Assembly (NCBI GenBank): GCA_031216755.1
Contig: JARUHG010000001.1
Location: forward strand, 620,001 to 684,000
DNA: 64,000 bases
Reading direction: 5' to 3'
Origin: Lysobacter arvi
GTDB lineage: Bacteria; Pseudomonadota; Gammaproteobacteria; Xanthomonadales; Xanthomonadaceae
Made by a program: the position numbers and the translations under genes. A model generated the notes under the pieces. That model was given only the letters and a program-made list of their open reading frames with translations, did no database searches and was not told the origin of the DNA. Shown here one piece after another: positions 50,778 through 59,412 of the stretch (positions are counted from its first letter, which is position 1; each line of letters starts with the position of its first letter).

Positions 50778-53700
50778 GTGTCGGTCAGCACCGTTTCGAA
50801 TGCGTGGATCGTGCGCTGGCGCAGCGTCGCGATGGCGCTGCTGTGCCTCTACGCAGGCGCGGTGGCGGCGACGTCGTGGCAGTTGCCGCAGTACAACCAC
50901 CGCGCATGGTCGATGCTGGAAGGCGCGCCTGCCGACGTGTGGGCGCTCGCGCAGACGCCCGACGGGTATCTGTGGCTGGGAACGGGCACGGGCCTGTACC
51001 GGTTCGACGGCATGCAGTTCGACGCCTACGCGCCGCCGCGCGATCGCCCGTTCGCTTCCCACAACATCACCGCGCTCGGCGTGGCGCCGGACGGGGCGCT
51101 GTGGATCGGCTTCCTGCTCGGCGGCGTGAGCGTGCTGCACGACGGCCAGCTCCAGCACCACGTCGCGGGAAGCGGCGCCCCGGGCGACATGGTGCTGGCG
51201 TTCGCACACGACGGCGACGGCGCGACGTGGGTGGCCGCGCGCGATGGCTTCCGTCGCTTCGACGGCCAGCGCTGGGAGCGCGTCGACGAACGCTGGGGCT
51301 ATCCGGACGAACGCGCCGAAACGCTCATGGTCGATTCGCACGGAACGATGTGGGTCGCGTCCGAAGCGCGCCTGATGTACCTGCCCGCGGGCGCGCGCCG
51401 CTTCGTCGACGCGGGCATCGACACCGGACCGTACGCGTCGCTGGCCGAGGCGCCGGGCGGTGCGCTGTGGATCTCCGACGGCCGGCACGGCACGCGTGTC
51501 GTCGCGATGCCGGGCACCGCTGCAGCGCCCGTGAAGGTGGCGGGCGGCGGCTTCGGCCACTTCGCCTTCATGCGCATCGATCCCAACGGCGTGCTGTGGG
51601 CGACCGATCGACGCGGCGGGGGCGTGGTCCGGGTGTCGCGCCTGGAACGCTTTCCGCCCGGCCACGTGCTGCGCGCGCAGGACGTGGACGCGCTGATGCG
51701 CAAGCGCGACGGGCTGACGTCCGATCGCGCCATCCCGGTCCTGCGCGATCGCGAGGGCAACGTCTGGGTCGGCACGAACCTGGGCGTGCACCGGTTCCGC
51801 TTCAACAACGTCCAGGTCGTACAGGACGAACGCCTCACGCAGCACACCACGTACGCGGTGGCGTTCTCGCCGCAACTCGGGTTGCTGGCGTCGAGCGGAT
51901 CGCGGCTGTACCGCGTGCGCGCGTCCGGCATCGAGCAGGTCGTCGACACCGGCGGCCCGAAGATCGCGGGCATCGTGCCGCACCCGCACGGCGCCTGGCT
52001 GCAGGCCGAAGACGGCGCCTACTCGCTGAAGGATGGCGTGCTCGAACGCCTGCGCAATCCGGGCGAGAACTGGCGATCGATGACGGTGATGGCGCCCGAC
52101 GGCGGAACCGGCTTCGTCGCGATGCAGGAAGGCCAAGGCCTGTTTCGCCATGACGGCGCGACGTGGCAGCGCATCGGCGACGCGAGCGTGCGGACGCAGG
52201 GCGCGACCGCGCTGCTGCGCGACGCCGACGGCGGTTTCTGGATCGGCTACGCAGGCAACCGGCTCGCGCACTGGGCGAACGGCCGCCAGCGCCTGTACAC
52301 CTTGCGCGATGGCCTGAACGTCGGGGCCGTGACCGCACTGGCGCGCGTGCGCGATGGCCTGCTCGTCGCCGGCGAAGCGGGCATGGTGTTGCTGCGCGAC
52401 GGGCGCGTCCGTTCCGTCAACGCCGTGCCCGCGGACCGCTTCAACGGCGTCACCGGGATCGTCGCTACCGGCGGCGGCGAGATCTGGCTCAACGGCATCA
52501 AGGGCCTGATCCAGATTCCCGCCGGCGCGTTGTCGTCCGCGCTGGAATCCCGCACGCCGCTGCGCCATCGGCTGCTCAATGCCAGCGACGGGCTGCTCGG
52601 CATCGCACAGCAGGCCACGCCGACATCGACGGCCGTCGCCGACGCCACGGGGCGGTTGTGGTTCGCGACCAACCAGGGACTCGCGACGCTCGACCCCGCG
52701 CGCCTGCACCGCAATGCCGTCAGGCCGACGGTGGAGATCCGCGGGCTCATGGCGGGCGGCAAGGCATACGCGGCGGCGGACGGACTCCAGCTTCCCGCCG
52801 GCACGCGCGACCTGCGCATCAACTACACGGCGCCCAACCTCACGTTCCCCTCGCGCACGCAGTTCCGCTACCGGCTGGAAGGCTTCGACGAGAAATGGCA
52901 GGACGCGGGCAACCGGCGCCAGGCGTTCTACACCAACCTCGAACCCGGCTCGTATCGCTTCCAGGTCATGGCGGCGAACGAAAGCAATGTGTGGAGCGAA
53001 CCGGGCGCCACGTTCGCCTTCGCGCTCGAACCGCGTTTCACCCAGACGTGGTGGTTCATCGCGCTGTGCGCGACCGCGGCGCTGGGCGTGCTGTTCGTCC
53101 TGTACCTGCTGCGGATGCGGCAGATCGCCGAACAGACGCGCATGCGCGTGGAGGAACGCCACCTGGAACGCGAGCGCATCGCCCGTGAACTGCACGACAC
53201 GCTGCTGCAGAGCGTGCATGGGCTGGTGCTGCGCTTCCAGAGCGTGGCCAACCGCATCCCGAAGGACGACCCGATCCGCGCCGTGCTCGAGCAGGTGATG
53301 GACCGCGCCGACGAGGTGATCGTGGAAGGCCGCGACCGCGTGCGCGACCTGCGCGCGTGCGCGCCGCAGTCCGCGCTGGAACTTCCGGACGCGTTCGCGC
53401 GCCTGGGCAACGAACTGGCGCAGCTGCATCCGGCGAACTTCAGCGTGGTGGTCGAGGGCAAGCTGCATCGCATGGACGCGATGCTGCGCGACGAGGTGTT
53501 CTGGATCGGACGCGAGGCCCTGGTCAACGCGTTCCGGCACGCGGAGGCCCGGCGGATCGACGTGGAGATCTCCAGCGAGGCGCGGCAGGTCACCTTCCGC
53601 TTCCGCGACGACGGGCAGGGCATCGCCGACGACGTGCAGCTGCGTGGCCACCGTTCCGGCCATTGGGGGTTGTCGGGCATGCGCGAGCGCGCGCGCGGCA

Positions 53701-53834
53701 TCGGGGCACAATTGAACGTGTGGAGCCGCCCGGGCAGCGGCACCGAAGTGGAACTGCGGGTGCCCTACGCACGTCGACGCAGGCGAAAGTCGCGCCGGTT
53801 CTGGCACCGCGGCAAGATCGAGGGGGATTCATGA
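50778..53834 (+). CDS. periplasmic beta-propeller sensor histidine kinase (Reg_prop/Y_Y_Y)
   Basis: A 1018-residue membrane kinase starting at GTG (GGAGGA lies a few bases upstream). After a signal anchor (VAMALLCLYAGAVAATS), residues 40-650 form two Reg_prop propellers with WALAQTPDGYLWLGTGTGLY and ENVWVGTNLGVHRF-type blades. The Y_Y_Y domain (678-752) has YRLEGFDEKWQDAG, followed by a membrane span (757-780), HisKA_3 with RIARELHDTLLQSVHGLVLR (His about 806), and HATPase with EALVNAFRHAEA, DDGQGI and GLSGMRERAR. The family typically senses sugars or other extracytoplasmic ligands. Overlaps its response regulator by 4 bases. Confidence 0.93.
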   Translation: MSVSTVSNAWIVRWRSVAMALLCLYAGAVAATSWQLPQYNHRAWSMLEGAPADVWALAQTPDGYLWLGTGTGLYRFDGMQFDAYAPPRDRPFASHNITALGVAPDGALWIGFLLGGVSVLHDGQLQHHVAGSGAPGDMVLAFAHDGDGATWVAARDGFRRFDGQRWERVDERWGYPDERAETLMVDSHGTMWVASEARLMYLPAGARRFVDAGIDTGPYASLAEAPGGALWISDGRHGTRVVAMPGTAAAPVKVAGGGFGHFAFMRIDPNGVLWATDRRGGGVVRVSRLERFPPGHVLRAQDVDALMRKRDGLTSDRAIPVLRDREGNVWVGTNLGVHRFRFNNVQVVQDERLTQHTTYAVAFSPQLGLLASSGSRLYRVRASGIEQVVDTGGPKIAGIVPHPHGAWLQAEDGAYSLKDGVLERLRNPGENWRSMTVMAPDGGTGFVAMQEGQGLFRHDGATWQRIGDASVRTQGATALLRDADGGFWIGYAGNRLAHWANGRQRLYTLRDGLNVGAVTALARVRDGLLVAGEAGMVLLRDGRVRSVNAVPADRFNGVTGIVATGGGEIWLNGIKGLIQIPAGALSSALESRTPLRHRLLNASDGLLGIAQQATPTSTAVADATGRLWFATNQGLATLDPARLHRNAVRPTVEIRGLMAGGKAYAAADGLQLPAGTRDLRINYTAPNLTFPSRTQFRYRLEGFDEKWQDAGNRRQAFYTNLEPGSYRFQVMAANESNVWSEPGATFAFALEPRFTQTWWFIALCATAALGVLFVLYLLRMRQIAEQTRMRVEERHLERERIARELHDTLLQSVHGLVLRFQSVANRIPKDDPIRAVLEQVMDRADEVIVEGRDRVRDLRACAPQSALELPDAFARLGNELAQLHPANFSVVVEGKLHRMDAMLRDEVFWIGREALVNAFRHAEARRIDVEISSEARQVTFRFRDDGQGIADDVQLRGHRSGHWGLSGMRERARGIGAQLNVWSRPGSGTEVELRVPYARRRRRKSRRFWHRGKIEGDS

Positions 53835-54463
53835 CGAACGCGCAACGGCCGATCCGCATCCTCGCGGTGGACGATCACCCCATGCTCCGGGAAGGCATCG
53901 CGGCCGTGCTTTCCGGCGAGCCCGACATGGAACTCGTCGGCGAAGCCGGCAACGGCCGCGAGGCCATCGAGTCGTTCCGTGCTTGCCGGCCCGACATCGT
54001 GCTGATGGACCTGCAGATGCCCGAGGTCGGCGGCCTGGAGGCCACCGTGCAGATCCGGCGGGAGTTTCCGTCGGCCCGCATCATCGTGCTGACCACCTAC
54101 ACCGGCGACGTGCAGGCGGTGGAGGCGTTGCGCGCCGGCGCGCAGGGTTATCTGCTGAAAAGCTCGTTGCGCAAGGAACTGCTGGACGCCATCCGCACGG
54201 TCATGTCCGGCAAGCGCCGCATCCCCCCGGAGGTCGCCGCCGAGATCGCCGAGCATTCGGTCGAGGGCGCGCTCACCGCACGCGAGCGCGAGATCCTGCG
54301 CAGCGTCGCGGCGGGCAATTCGAACAAGATGATCGCCGCGCAGCTGGGCGTTTCGGAGGAAACGGTGAAGACGCACATGAAGAGCATCCTCGCCAAGCTC
54401 GGCGCGAACGACCGCACGCACGCGGTCACCATCGCGCTGCGCCGCGGCATCCTGGTGTTCTGA
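53831..54463 (+). CDS. NarL/FixJ-type response regulator, partner of the propeller kinase
   Basis: A 210-residue REC-LuxR regulator: VDDH pocket, acceptor D60 in DIVLMDLQMPEVGG, signalling Thr/Lys (TTYTGD, LLKSS), and HTH LTAREREILRSVAAGNSNKM with VSEETVKTHMKSILAKLG. The ATGA overlap with the kinase gene makes them a cognate pair. Targets may include the divergent 46.6-50.6 kb operon and the 54.6-59.3 kb genes. Confidence 0.93.
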   Translation: MTNAQRPIRILAVDDHPMLREGIAAVLSGEPDMELVGEAGNGREAIESFRACRPDIVLMDLQMPEVGGLEATVQIRREFPSARIIVLTTYTGDVQAVEALRAGAQGYLLKSSLRKELLDAIRTVMSGKRRIPPEVAAEIAEHSVEGALTAREREILRSVAAGNSNKMIAAQLGVSEETVKTHMKSILAKLGANDRTHAVTIALRRGILVF

Positions 54464-54504
54464 CGGGCAGGGCAGGCGCGCGGTCTCCCCCGTTCTAGGG
54501 AGCC

Positions 54505-54517
54505 TTGCGTACTTCGG
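54505..54517 (+). promoter_or_regulatory. partial match to the TGCGTAG motif
   Basis: TTGCGTACTTCGG, sharing TTGCGTA and a downstream TT with the copies at 40623 and 33231, 83 bases upstream of the isochorismatase-like gene. Weak on its own. Confidence 0.25.
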
Positions 54518-54599
54518 CCGGGTGTTTGCGCGCACGCGCGGCCGGCGCACGCTGGAAGGGCAGCACGCATCGCGCGTGCCTTTCCTTCCGGAGCGTCCC

Positions 54600-55256
54600 A
54601 TGGCCAAGGCTTCCCCGCGTCCCAGCAAGACGCTGCTCACACCGACCGACCACACGCTGGTGCTGATCGACCACCAGTCGCAGATGGCCTTCGCCGTGCG
54701 ATCGATCGATGTCGGATCGCTGCGCACGAACGCGGCCCTGCTGTCTAAGGCGGCAGTCGGTTTCGGCGTTTCCACCATCGTCACCACGGTGGCGGAAAAG
54801 AGCTTCTCGGGCCCGCTGTTCCCGGAGATCATCGACACGTTCCCGGCCGGCAAGGTGTACGACCGCACGACGATGAACGCCTGGGAAGACGAGTCCGTGG
54901 TCGGTCGCATCAACGAGATCGGCAAGGACCGGCTGGTGTTCGCGGGACTGTGGACCAGCGTGTGCATCGTCGGGCCGGTGCTGTCGGCGATCGAGCAGGG
55001 CTTCGAGACGTACGTGGTCACCGATGCCTGCGGCGACGTGTCCGACGAGGCCCATGAGCGTGCGGTCACGCGCATGGTGCAGGCCGGCGCCCGTCCGATG
55101 ACCAGCCTGCAGTACATGCTGGAACTGCAGCGCGACTGGGCGCGCGGCGAGACCTACGGATTGACGACCGGGATCGCGCGCGAGCTTGCCGGCGGCTACG
55201 GCATCGGCATCCAGTACGCGAAGTCGATGTTCGGCGCGCAGGAAGGCGGGCACTGA
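54600..55256 (+). CDS. isochorismatase family cysteine hydrolase
   Basis: A 218-residue cysteine hydrolase: catalytic Asp in LVLIDHQSQM, Lys in VAEKSFSGPL, and Cys in LVFAGLWTSVCIVGPVL, the complete triad of the nicotinamidase/isochorismatase superfamily. The substrate is unknown; YcaC-like relatives are common. First of a four-gene run (54.6-59.3 kb). Confidence 0.88.
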   Translation: MAKASPRPSKTLLTPTDHTLVLIDHQSQMAFAVRSIDVGSLRTNAALLSKAAVGFGVSTIVTTVAEKSFSGPLFPEIIDTFPAGKVYDRTTMNAWEDESVVGRINEIGKDRLVFAGLWTSVCIVGPVLSAIEQGFETYVVTDACGDVSDEAHERAVTRMVQAGARPMTSLQYMLELQRDWARGETYGLTTGIARELAGGYGIGIQYAKSMFGAQEGGH

Positions 55257-55317
55257 TCGCGACGACGCGGCCGTTCCTCCCCCGCGGCCGCGCCGCCGCT
55301 CCATCCGGAGACGCACG

Positions 55318-55596
55318 ATGAAGCCGTATCTGCTTTCGCTCGGCGCCGGCCTGCTCGTCGGCGTGGTGTACGCGTTGCTCAACGTGCGCTCGCCGGCGCC
55401 GCCGGTGATCGCGCTGGTGGGGCTGCTGGGCATCCTGCTGGGCGAACAGATCCCGCCGCTGGTCAAGCACTACCTGCGCCGCGACGCACCGCCCAGCGCG
55501 TGGATGCACGAGCAGGTCCGGCCGCACATGTTCGGCGAGATGCCGCAGTGCCGGCGCGATCGCGACGGCGCGCGCGGGCCGGACGCGCACTCATGA
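55318..55596 (+). CDS. XapX domain protein
   Basis: A 92-residue two-span membrane protein: LSLGAGLLVGVVYALLNVRS then APPVIALVGLLGILLGEQIP, the XapX signature, with a hydrophilic C-terminal tail. The function is unknown; it is often found next to amidohydrolases and isochorismatases, as here. The stop overlaps the amidohydrolase start (ATGA). Confidence 0.82.
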   Translation: MKPYLLSLGAGLLVGVVYALLNVRSPAPPVIALVGLLGILLGEQIPPLVKHYLRRDAPPSAWMHEQVRPHMFGEMPQCRRDRDGARGPDAHS

Positions 55597-57560
55597 CGCA
55601 CCCGGCCGATGGCGTCGACCCGGGCCGCCGCGCCTTCCTCGGCACGGCGGTCGGCCTCACGTCGGCCGCCGTGCTGCCCTCGATGGGAGCTTCTCCGATG
55701 CCCGACCTGATCCTGCACGGCGGCCGCATGACCACGCTCGACCGCGCACGCCCGCGCGCGTCGGCGGTGGCGATCCGGGACGGCCGCTTCGTCCGCGTCG
55801 GCGACGACCGCGAGGTGCTCGCGCTCGCCGGCCCGGCGACGAAGATCATCGACCTTCGCGGCCGTGGCGTGCTGCCGGGACTGTGCGACAACCACACGCA
55901 CGTGATCCGCGGCGGCCTGAACTACAACATGGAACTGCGCTGGGACGGCGTGCGCAGCCTCGCCGACGCGATGGCGATGCTGAAGCGGCAGGTCGCCATC
56001 ACCCCCGCGCCGCAATGGGTGCGCGTGGTCGGCGGATTCACCGACCAGCAGTTCGCCGAAAAGCGCCTGCCCACGCTCGACGAACTCAACGCCGTCGCGC
56101 CCGACACGCCGGTGTTCATCCTGCACCTGTACGACCGCGCGTTGCTCAACGCGGCCGCGCTGCGCGCCGTGGGCCACGGGCGCGACACGCCCGATCCGCC
56201 GGGCGGCGAGATCGCCCGCGACGGCAACGGCAACCCCACCGGGCTGCTGCTCGCCCGGCCGAACGCGAACATCCTCTACGCGACGCTGGCGAAGGGCCCG
56301 AAGCTCCCGGTCGAGTACCAGCTCAACTCCACGCGCCACTTCATGCGCGAGCTCAACCGGCTCGGCGTCACCAGCGTGATCGACGCCGGCGGCGGCTTCC
56401 AGAACTACCCGGAGGATTACGAGGTGATCCGCCGGCTCGCCGAGGACGGCAACCTCACCGTGCGCCTTGCGTACAACCTGTTCACGCAGAAGCCGCGGCA
56501 GGAGAAGGACGACTTCCTCAACTGGACGCGCACCTCGAAGTACCAGCAGGGCAACGACTACTTCCGCCACAACGGCGCGGGCGAGATGCTGGTCTTCTCC
56601 GCCGCGGATTTCGAGGATTTCCGGCAGCCGCGTCCGGACATGCCGCCGAACATGGAAGACGACCTCGAATCGGTGGTGCGCATCCTCGTGCAGAACCGCT
56701 GGCCGTGGCGCATGCACGCCACCTACGACGAGACGATCGCGCGGGCGCTCGACGTGTTCGAGAAAGTCGATCGCGACATGCCGTTCGATGGCCTGCACTG
56801 GTTCTTCGACCACGCCGAGACCATCTCGGACCGCTCCATCGAGCGGGTCGCCGCGCTCGGCGGCGGCATCGCCGTGCAGCACCGGATGGCCTACCAGGGC
56901 GAGTACTTCGTCGAGCGGTATGGAAAGACCGCGGCCGAAGCGACGCCGCCGGTCGCGAAGATGCTCGCGTCCGGCGTGCGCGTATCGGCCGGCACCGACG
57001 CGACGCGCGTCGCGTCCTACAACCCGTGGGTGTCGCTGTCGTGGCTGGTGACCGGACGCACCGTCGGCGGGATGTCGTTGTATCCGCCGCGCAACCGGCT
57101 CGACCGCGAGGCGGCCTTGCGCATGTGGACCGAGCGCGTTGCGTGGTTCTCGAACGAGGAGGGCAACAAGGGGCAGATCCGCGAAGGCCAGCTGGCCGAC
57201 CTCGTGGTGCCGGATCGCGATTACTTCGCCTGCCCGGAAGCGGAGATCGTCGAGACGACCTCGCTGATGACCGTCGTCGGTGGCCGCATCGTGTACGCCA
57301 CCGGCACCTTCGCCGAACACGACGCGCCGATCCCGCCCGCGATGCCCGACTGGTCGCCGGTGCGCACCTACGGAGGTTACGGCGCGTGGGCCGCGCGCGA
57401 AGCGACGCATCCGACCGCTCGCGACGCGACGGCGTGCGGCTGCGCGCATGCATGCAGCGTGCACGGCCACCAGCACGCCAGGGCATGGACCGCGAACGTT
57501 CCGGTGAGCGACACGGGCGGATTCTGGGGCGCGCTGGGGTGCGCGTGCTGGGCGGTCTGA
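55593..57560 (+). CDS. Tat-exported amidohydrolase (YtcJ-like) with Cys/His-rich tail
   Basis: A 655-residue metal-dependent hydrolase. A Tat-type leader (GRRAFLGTAVGLTSAAVLPS) precedes the domain PDLILHGGRMTTLDRARPRA and the metal-site GLCDNHTHVIRGG. Further ligand regions are WFFDHAETIS, GVRVSAGTDATRV and GQLADLVVPDRDYF. The last 55 residues are unusual, with CGCAHACSVHGHQHARAW and GALGCACW, rich in Cys and His and able to bind metal. Substrate unknown. Confidence 0.88.
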   Translation: MTHPADGVDPGRRAFLGTAVGLTSAAVLPSMGASPMPDLILHGGRMTTLDRARPRASAVAIRDGRFVRVGDDREVLALAGPATKIIDLRGRGVLPGLCDNHTHVIRGGLNYNMELRWDGVRSLADAMAMLKRQVAITPAPQWVRVVGGFTDQQFAEKRLPTLDELNAVAPDTPVFILHLYDRALLNAAALRAVGHGRDTPDPPGGEIARDGNGNPTGLLLARPNANILYATLAKGPKLPVEYQLNSTRHFMRELNRLGVTSVIDAGGGFQNYPEDYEVIRRLAEDGNLTVRLAYNLFTQKPRQEKDDFLNWTRTSKYQQGNDYFRHNGAGEMLVFSAADFEDFRQPRPDMPPNMEDDLESVVRILVQNRWPWRMHATYDETIARALDVFEKVDRDMPFDGLHWFFDHAETISDRSIERVAALGGGIAVQHRMAYQGEYFVERYGKTAAEATPPVAKMLASGVRVSAGTDATRVASYNPWVSLSWLVTGRTVGGMSLYPPRNRLDREAALRMWTERVAWFSNEEGNKGQIREGQLADLVVPDRDYFACPEAEIVETTSLMTVVGGRIVYATGTFAEHDAPIPPAMPDWSPVRTYGGYGAWAAREATHPTARDATACGCAHACSVHGHQHARAWTANVPVSDTGGFWGALGCACWAV

Positions 57561-57588
57561 GCGCGCTTCGCATCCCGCGCGAACGACG

Positions 57589-59250
57589 ATGCACCCGCCC
57601 GTGCCGCCATCGATCGACGCCGTCGCCGGGCCCTGGTCGCCGCTGAAGCAGCCGACGTTCCGTTCGCTGTGGCTGGCCATCCTCATCGGCAACATCGGCA
57701 CCTGGATCCACGACGTCGCGGCGACGTGGGTGATGGCCGAAGCCACCGGTTCGCCGCTGATGGTCGCGATGGTGCAGTCGGCGACCACCTTGCCGCTGGT
57801 GCTGCTGGCGATCGTCGCCGGTGCGCTGGCCGACATCGTCGACCGCCGGCGATACCTCATCCTCGCGCAGCTGTGGATGTGCGGCGTCGCCGGCCTGCTC
57901 GCGCTGCTCGCGCACCTGGACCTGTTGCGGCCGTGGACGCTGATCGCGCTGACGTTCGCGCTCGGCATCGGCGCGGCGATGGCGATGCCGGCGCAGCAGG
58001 CCACCACGCCCGAACTCGTGCCCCGGCCCATGCTCGGCCCGGCGGTCGCGCTGGGGTCGCTCGGCATCAACATCGCGCGCGCGATCGGTCCGGCGCTCGG
58101 CGGCCTTGTGGTCGCACGCGCCGGCATCGAGTGGGCGTTCGCGATCAATGCGCTGAGCTTCTGCGGGATCGTCGCGGTGCTGCTGCGATGGAAGCGCGAG
58201 CGCCCGGCGTCCAGCCTGCCGCCGGAGGATTTCGCCACGGCGCTCAAGGCCGGGCTGCGATACGTCCGCTACGCCGGCGTGGTCCAGTCGGTGCTGATCA
58301 AGTCGGGCATCTTCTTCGCATTCGCGAGCGCGCTGACCGCGCTGCTGCCGATCCTGGTGCGGCAGGAGCTGCGCGCGAGCGCCGGCACGTATGGCCTGAT
58401 GCTCGGCTGCATCGGCCTGGGCGCGATCTGCGGCGCGCTGACGATGCCGCGACTTCGCGCGCGGTTCTCGTCGGATCGGCTGGTGCTGTTCGCGTCGCTC
58501 GCCTATGCGGGCTGCATGCTGCTGTCGGGAGGGCTGCGCCTCGTGCCGGCGTTGTATGCGGTCGCCGCGCTTGCCGGATTCTCGTGGATCATCGTTCTGT
58601 CGTCGCTTCAGGTCGCCGCGCAAACGGCCGTGCCGGCGTGGGTTCGCGCACGCGCCCTGTCGCTGTATATCACGGTGTTTTCCGCGGGCATGGCGCTCGG
58701 CAGCCTGGGCTGGGGTGCCGTGGCGCAGCAGTGGGGCACCGCGACCGCGCTGGTGACCGCAGGGCTTGCGACCGTGCTGGCCGCAGGGCTCGGCGTGCGC
58801 TTCCGGCTGGACGATGCCGAGCGACTGGACGTCTCGCCGTCGCGACATTGGCCCGAGCCTGCGATGGAAGCGGGCGAGGGCATCGCGCACGCGGGTCCAA
58901 TCGTCGTGACCATCGAGTACCGCGTGTTGCCGACGCAGCGTGGCGAGTTCCTGCGCCTGATGCAGCGGCTCGGACGCACACGCCGTCGCGACGGCGCCGT
59001 CCGGTGGGAACTGACGGAAGATGCGCAACGGCCGGGCGTCCACCGCGAGCGCTTCGAGCTGGAATCATGGCTGGCGCACCTGCGCCAGCACGAGCGCGTC
59101 ACGGGCGACGAACGCCGCCTGCAGGAACAACTTCTGCAACTGCTCGAACCGGGCACGCGACCGGAAGTGCGCCACTTCGGACTCCATGCGCCGGAAGGCA
59201 ATGGTTCCGACGCGAAAGCGTCAGGGCATGGGAGTGCCGAAGACCGTTGA
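57589..59250 (+). CDS. MFS exporter with C-terminal monooxygenase-like domain
   Basis: A 553-residue fusion. Residues 1-410 are a 12-span EntS/MFS_3-type transporter (WLAILIGNIGTWIHDVAATW, ADIVDRRRYL, MPAQQATTPELV). Residues 430-520 are a soluble ferredoxin-like domain of the ABM type (VVTIEYRVLPTQRGEFLRLM). Small-molecule efflux with a cytoplasmic accessory domain is inferred; the ABM half may lack catalytic function. 28 bases after the amidohydrolase gene. Confidence 0.87.
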   Translation: MHPPVPPSIDAVAGPWSPLKQPTFRSLWLAILIGNIGTWIHDVAATWVMAEATGSPLMVAMVQSATTLPLVLLAIVAGALADIVDRRRYLILAQLWMCGVAGLLALLAHLDLLRPWTLIALTFALGIGAAMAMPAQQATTPELVPRPMLGPAVALGSLGINIARAIGPALGGLVVARAGIEWAFAINALSFCGIVAVLLRWKRERPASSLPPEDFATALKAGLRYVRYAGVVQSVLIKSGIFFAFASALTALLPILVRQELRASAGTYGLMLGCIGLGAICGALTMPRLRARFSSDRLVLFASLAYAGCMLLSGGLRLVPALYAVAALAGFSWIIVLSSLQVAAQTAVPAWVRARALSLYITVFSAGMALGSLGWGAVAQQWGTATALVTAGLATVLAAGLGVRFRLDDAERLDVSPSRHWPEPAMEAGEGIAHAGPIVVTIEYRVLPTQRGEFLRLMQRLGRTRRRDGAVRWELTEDAQRPGVHRERFELESWLAHLRQHERVTGDERRLQEQLLQLLEPGTRPEVRHFGLHAPEGNGSDAKASGHGSAEDR

Positions 59251-59412
59251 TCTGCCGTTCGCATCGCGGGTTCGTTTCACTTTCTGCCGCCCTTGATGAA
59301 GGTGATGCTGGCCGGGAACCGTCGGTCGCTCGGCATCGATGCGCCAGCTTCGGCCAGCCATTCGTGATCTAGCGACGTCAGGAGCGCCAGCAGGCGGCAC
59401 GCCTGTAGCGCC

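Noticed and set aside
50280-53807. 1175-codon minus-strand open frame
   Set aside because: Only its last 123 codons (the DoxX gene) are genuine; the rest is antisense to the sensor kinase.
59277-59412. Minus-strand frame between the MFS and MBL genes with a plausible C-terminal sequence
   Set aside because: It is short, lacks a start and ribosome-binding site, and overlaps the MBL gene for its upstream half; possibly a remnant but not supportable.
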